Positions 21,593-23,785 of a stretch of 23,785 nucleotides of DNA are shown here, one piece after another (the first letter of the stretch is position 1; the number at the start of each line of letters is the position of its first letter). The position numbers were made by a program, and so were the translations under genes. The DNA is from DASUFH01 sp036274645 (GTDB lineage Bacteria > Acidobacteriota > Terriglobia > 20CM-2-55-15). The stretch covers positions 1-23,785 of the forward strand of contig DASUFH010000199.1 of the NCBI GenBank assembly GCA_036274645.1, in the 5' to 3' direction. Under the pieces are notes generated by a model. That model was not told the origin of the DNA. It saw only the letters and a program-made list of their open reading frames with translations, and made no database searches.

Positions 21593-21655
21593 GGAAATGA
21601 GGGACAGACAAAGAGGAATTTTGCGTCGCGAAATTCCTCTCTGTCCCTCATTTCC
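21593..21655. repeat. Long palindrome in the divergent spacer upstream of hemE
   Basis: GGAAATGAGGGACAG (21593-21607) pairs with CTGTCCCTCATTTCC (21641-21655), and AGAGGAATTT (21612-21621) pairs with AAATTCCTCT (21631-21640). The only interruption in the stem is a 4-base insertion on the left arm (21608-21611). The inner bases continue the stem to a tiny loop. This is too long for an ordinary operator and has no T-run; it looks like an inserted palindromic repeat element. Confidence 0.9.
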
Positions 21656-21716
21656 ACAGGATGAGGAAAATGGAACGAAAGCAAAGTCGGTCAGGATGTC
21701 TCCGGAGGTCCGCAAC

Positions 21717-22739
21717 ATGAACGACCGCTTTTTGCGCGCGCTGCGACGCGAGCCGGTCGACCGTACACCCGTGTGGATGATGCGGCAGGCGGGACGCTAT
21801 CTGAAGGAGTACCGGGAGATCCGCCAGAAAGTATCGTTCCTCGAACTGTGCAAGAATACGGACCTGGCCGCCGAAGTTTCCCTCCAGCCGTGGCGCATCC
21901 TGGGCGTCGACGCGGTCATCTTCTTTTCCGATATTCTCATTCCCGTGGAAGCGATGGGTGTCCATGTGGCCCTGACCGACAAGGGGCCGGAAATTGCCCA
22001 TCCTGTGCGGTCGCGCGCGGATGTCGACCGGTTGCGGATCCCGGATCCCGCGCTCGAAATGCCGTTTGTCGCGTCCATTCTCAAGCGTCTGCGCGGCGAG
22101 CTGGCCGGTGGCGTTCCGCTGATCGGCTTTTCCGGCGCGCCATGGACCCTCGCGTCCTACATCATCGAAGGGGGCGGCTCACGCACGTTTTCGGAGATCA
22201 AGACCATGGCGTTTCGCGAGCCGCGCGTCCTGCACGAACTGCTCGACAAGCTGGCCTCGACGATTGCAAAACACCTGCGATTTCAGATCGAGTCGGGCGC
22301 GCAGGCGGTGCAACTGTTCGATACGTGGGCGGGGGAACTGAACCGCGCCCACTACGAGGAATTCGCATTGCCCTACACCCGGCGGATTTTTGACGAGGTC
22401 GGTTCCGCCGTTCCCCGCATCCTGTACATCAACGGCTGCGCCTCGATTCTGGAGTCCATGGTCCGGTCCGGCGCGGACGCGCTCAGCGTCGATTGGCGAA
22501 TTCCTATCCGTGAGGCGAGAACGCGCGTTGGAGACCGCGTGGCGCTGCAGGGCAACCTCGATCCCTGTCTTCTTTTGGGAGATCCCGAACGCCTGGTGGA
22601 ATCCGCTCGGGACATCCTGCGCCAGGCCGGGCCGGTCGGACACGTTCTCAACCTCGGTCACGGCATTCTGCCGATGACTCCAGTGGAAAACGCCCGGGCT
22701 TTCATTGACGCGGGCAAGTCCTATCGCCATACCGCATGA
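21717..22739 (+). CDS. hemE: Uroporphyrinogen decarboxylase
   Basis: 340 aa from the ATG at 21717, with GGAGG (21704-21708) 8 bases upstream; the longer frame upstream runs through the palindrome and is not coding. HemE removes four acetate carboxyl groups from uroporphyrinogen III to give coproporphyrinogen III in haem synthesis. RTPVWMMRQAGRYLKEYREI holds the invariant R23 and R27, FFSDILIPVEAMG holds the catalytic D72, and GFSGAPWTLASYIIEGGGSR, FDTWAGEL and LNLGHGILPMTPVENARAFI are further signatures. The length is normal. The stop overlaps the hemH start as ATGA. Confidence 0.96.
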   Translation: MNDRFLRALRREPVDRTPVWMMRQAGRYLKEYREIRQKVSFLELCKNTDLAAEVSLQPWRILGVDAVIFFSDILIPVEAMGVHVALTDKGPEIAHPVRSRADVDRLRIPDPALEMPFVASILKRLRGELAGGVPLIGFSGAPWTLASYIIEGGGSRTFSEIKTMAFREPRVLHELLDKLASTIAKHLRFQIESGAQAVQLFDTWAGELNRAHYEEFALPYTRRIFDEVGSAVPRILYINGCASILESMVRSGADALSVDWRIPIREARTRVGDRVALQGNLDPCLLLGDPERLVESARDILRQAGPVGHVLNLGHGILPMTPVENARAFIDAGKSYRHTA

Positions 22740-23701
22740 AGACTGGCGTTCTCCTGTTCAACCTGGGCGGGCCGGAAACGCTCGACGACGTCAAGCCGTT
22801 TCTGTATCAGCTTTTCTCCGATCCGGAGATCATCCGTATCCAATGGACGCCGCTGCGCAAAGCCGTCGCCTATACCATCGCCACGCTGCGCAAAAGGAAA
22901 TCGCAGGGCTATTACGCCCAGATCGGCGGGGGATCCCCGCTGCGGCGCCTGACCGAAGAACAGGCGCGCGCGCTGCAGGGCGAACTCGAGAGGCGAAGGC
23001 GCGGGACACAGGTGTTCGTCGGCATGTGCGCCTGGCGTCCGTTTCTGGCCGAGGCCATGTCGGAAATTGCCGCTCGGGGGATCCAGCGTCTGGTGATCCT
23101 GCCCCTGTTTCCGCAGTATTCGGTGACGACCACCGGGGGCGGGTTTGCGGTCTTGAACCGGATCATCGAACGGAAGAAGGAATTCAGCGACATTGATGTG
23201 ACCTGGGTGCGGTCCTGGCAGCACGACCCCGGTTATATCTCGGCGTTTGCCGGTTCGATCGCCGCTGAACTGGCGAAATTCCCCGATCCGGAGCAGGTCC
23301 ATCTGCTGTTCAGCGCCCACAGCATTCCCGAAAGTTACGTGCGCGAAGGCGATCCGTATCTCGATCAGACCCGCCAGACCATGGAAGCGATCATGGACGC
23401 GTTGGGACGGCGCAATTCGTACCAGCTGTCGTTTCAAAGCAAGATCGGCCCGGTGAAATGGCTGGAGCCTGCAACCAACGACGTCATCCTCGAATTGGGG
23501 CAGAAGAAGACCCCGGCGACGCTGATCGTTCCGATCAGTTTCGTTTCCGAACACATCGAGACGCTGTACGAACTGGACATTCTCTATAAGAAGGTTGCGA
23601 AAGACGCCGGGCTGGTCGACCTTCGGCGCGTTCCCACGCTGAACAGCGATCCGGCTTTCATTGCCGCTCTGGCGGATATCGTCGAACGCGCGTTGTCGTG
23701 A
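22736..23701 (+). CDS. hemH: Ferrochelatase
   Basis: 321 aa from the ATG overlapping the hemE stop. The enzyme inserts ferrous iron into a porphyrin. KTGVLLFNLGGPETLDDVKP is the N-terminal family signature. The metal-site His is H195 in LFSAHSIPESYVREGDPY and the partner Glu is E275 in ISFVSEHIETLYELD. IGGGSPLRRLTEEQA and LPLFPQYSVTTTGG are typical of the class. Whether it uses protoporphyrin or coproporphyrin cannot be read directly; similarity to the Gram-negative (protoporphyrin) type favours protoporphyrin. The motif GMCAWRPF is commonly GMR.W.PF, so Cys98 replaces a frequent Arg; B. subtilis also lacks Arg there, so loss of function is not implied. No protoporphyrinogen oxidase gene follows directly. 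Confidence 0.95.
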   Translation: MKTGVLLFNLGGPETLDDVKPFLYQLFSDPEIIRIQWTPLRKAVAYTIATLRKRKSQGYYAQIGGGSPLRRLTEEQARALQGELERRRRGTQVFVGMCAWRPFLAEAMSEIAARGIQRLVILPLFPQYSVTTTGGGFAVLNRIIERKKEFSDIDVTWVRSWQHDPGYISAFAGSIAAELAKFPDPEQVHLLFSAHSIPESYVREGDPYLDQTRQTMEAIMDALGRRNSYQLSFQSKIGPVKWLEPATNDVILELGQKKTPATLIVPISFVSEHIETLYELDILYKKVAKDAGLVDLRRVPTLNSDPAFIAALADIVERALS

Positions 23702-23785
23702 ACGGAATTGCTTCCATTGCGCAAGGCCCTCTTCTCCCCGTTGCCAAGCCGGGGGCAGTCTGCTAACGTTTCGCCAGTTTTTTCC
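23702..23785. other. Intergenic end of window
   Basis: 84 bases after hemH. A GTG overlapping the hemH stop opens a frame of only 22 codons, so no coupled gene follows. The stretch ends in a run of T residues (CCAGTTTTTTCC), but I see no convincing stem before it. No gene or clear site can be supported. Confidence 0.5.

Noticed and set aside
21492..21716. Upstream in-frame extension of hemE
   Set aside because: It would run through the palindrome and lacks HemE similarity; GGAGG supports the ATG at 21717.
23698..23766. GTG overlapping the hemH stop as the start of a coupled third haem gene
   Set aside because: The frame closes after 22 codons and does not resemble the N-terminus of protoporphyrinogen oxidase.

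Overview
The window is GC-rich bacterial DNA, most likely from an Acidobacteriota genome. The pointers are a paired DUF1592 (c-type cytochrome) and DUF1552 cassette with a secreted ankyrin protein, a carboxypeptidase-regulatory-like lipoprotein, and intergenic regions full of palindromic repeats. Planctomycetota or Verrucomicrobiota are not strictly excluded. The phylum call is inference; no rRNA or tRNA gene was seen.

Layout, left to right. (1) 1-4114, plus strand: the C-terminus of a Crp/Fnr-type regulator, then an envelope and stress group of an Ala-rich lipoprotein, an OmpA-domain protein with a coiled-coil repeat, a YtxH-like protein and a bacterioferritin-like diiron protein. The last two overlap by ATGA. 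(2) 4354-5695, minus strand: a histidine phosphatase and a glycine-zipper general-stress membrane protein. (3) 5796-6745: a 5'-truncated, twice-frameshifted Fic gene whose motif has Gln where the catalytic His should be. (4) 6863-12550, minus strand: DUF1592 > DUF1552 > ankyrin > clpS, the first three joined by overlapping stop and start codons. (5) 12551-14213, plus strand: an accessory island with a REP-like element, an orphan membrane protein, an attC-like site and a type II toxin-antitoxin pair. It is organised like integron gene cassettes with no visible integrase. (6) 14250-18528, minus strand: Smr protein > tyrA > small conserved protein > ugd > galE, interrupted by a doublet of REP-like hairpins. 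(7) 18589-18754: a perfect 59-bp inverted repeat. (8) 18790-21526, minus strand: glycosyltransferase > pdxJ > lipoprotein, all coupled by 4-nt overlaps. (9) 21717-23701, plus strand: hemE-hemH, coupled by ATGA and divergent from (8), with a long palindrome in the divergent spacer.

The housekeeping genes (hemE, hemH, pdxJ, tyrA, ugd, galE, clpS) are intact and unremarkable. The unusual material lies between genes: the attC-like site with cassette-like neighbours, the 59-bp inverted repeat, a three-copy REP-like family, and the palindrome upstream of hemE. The best candidate for something undescribed is the pair of putative cassettes at 12917-14213. Next are the inverted-repeat elements, which could be non-autonomous mobile palindromes.
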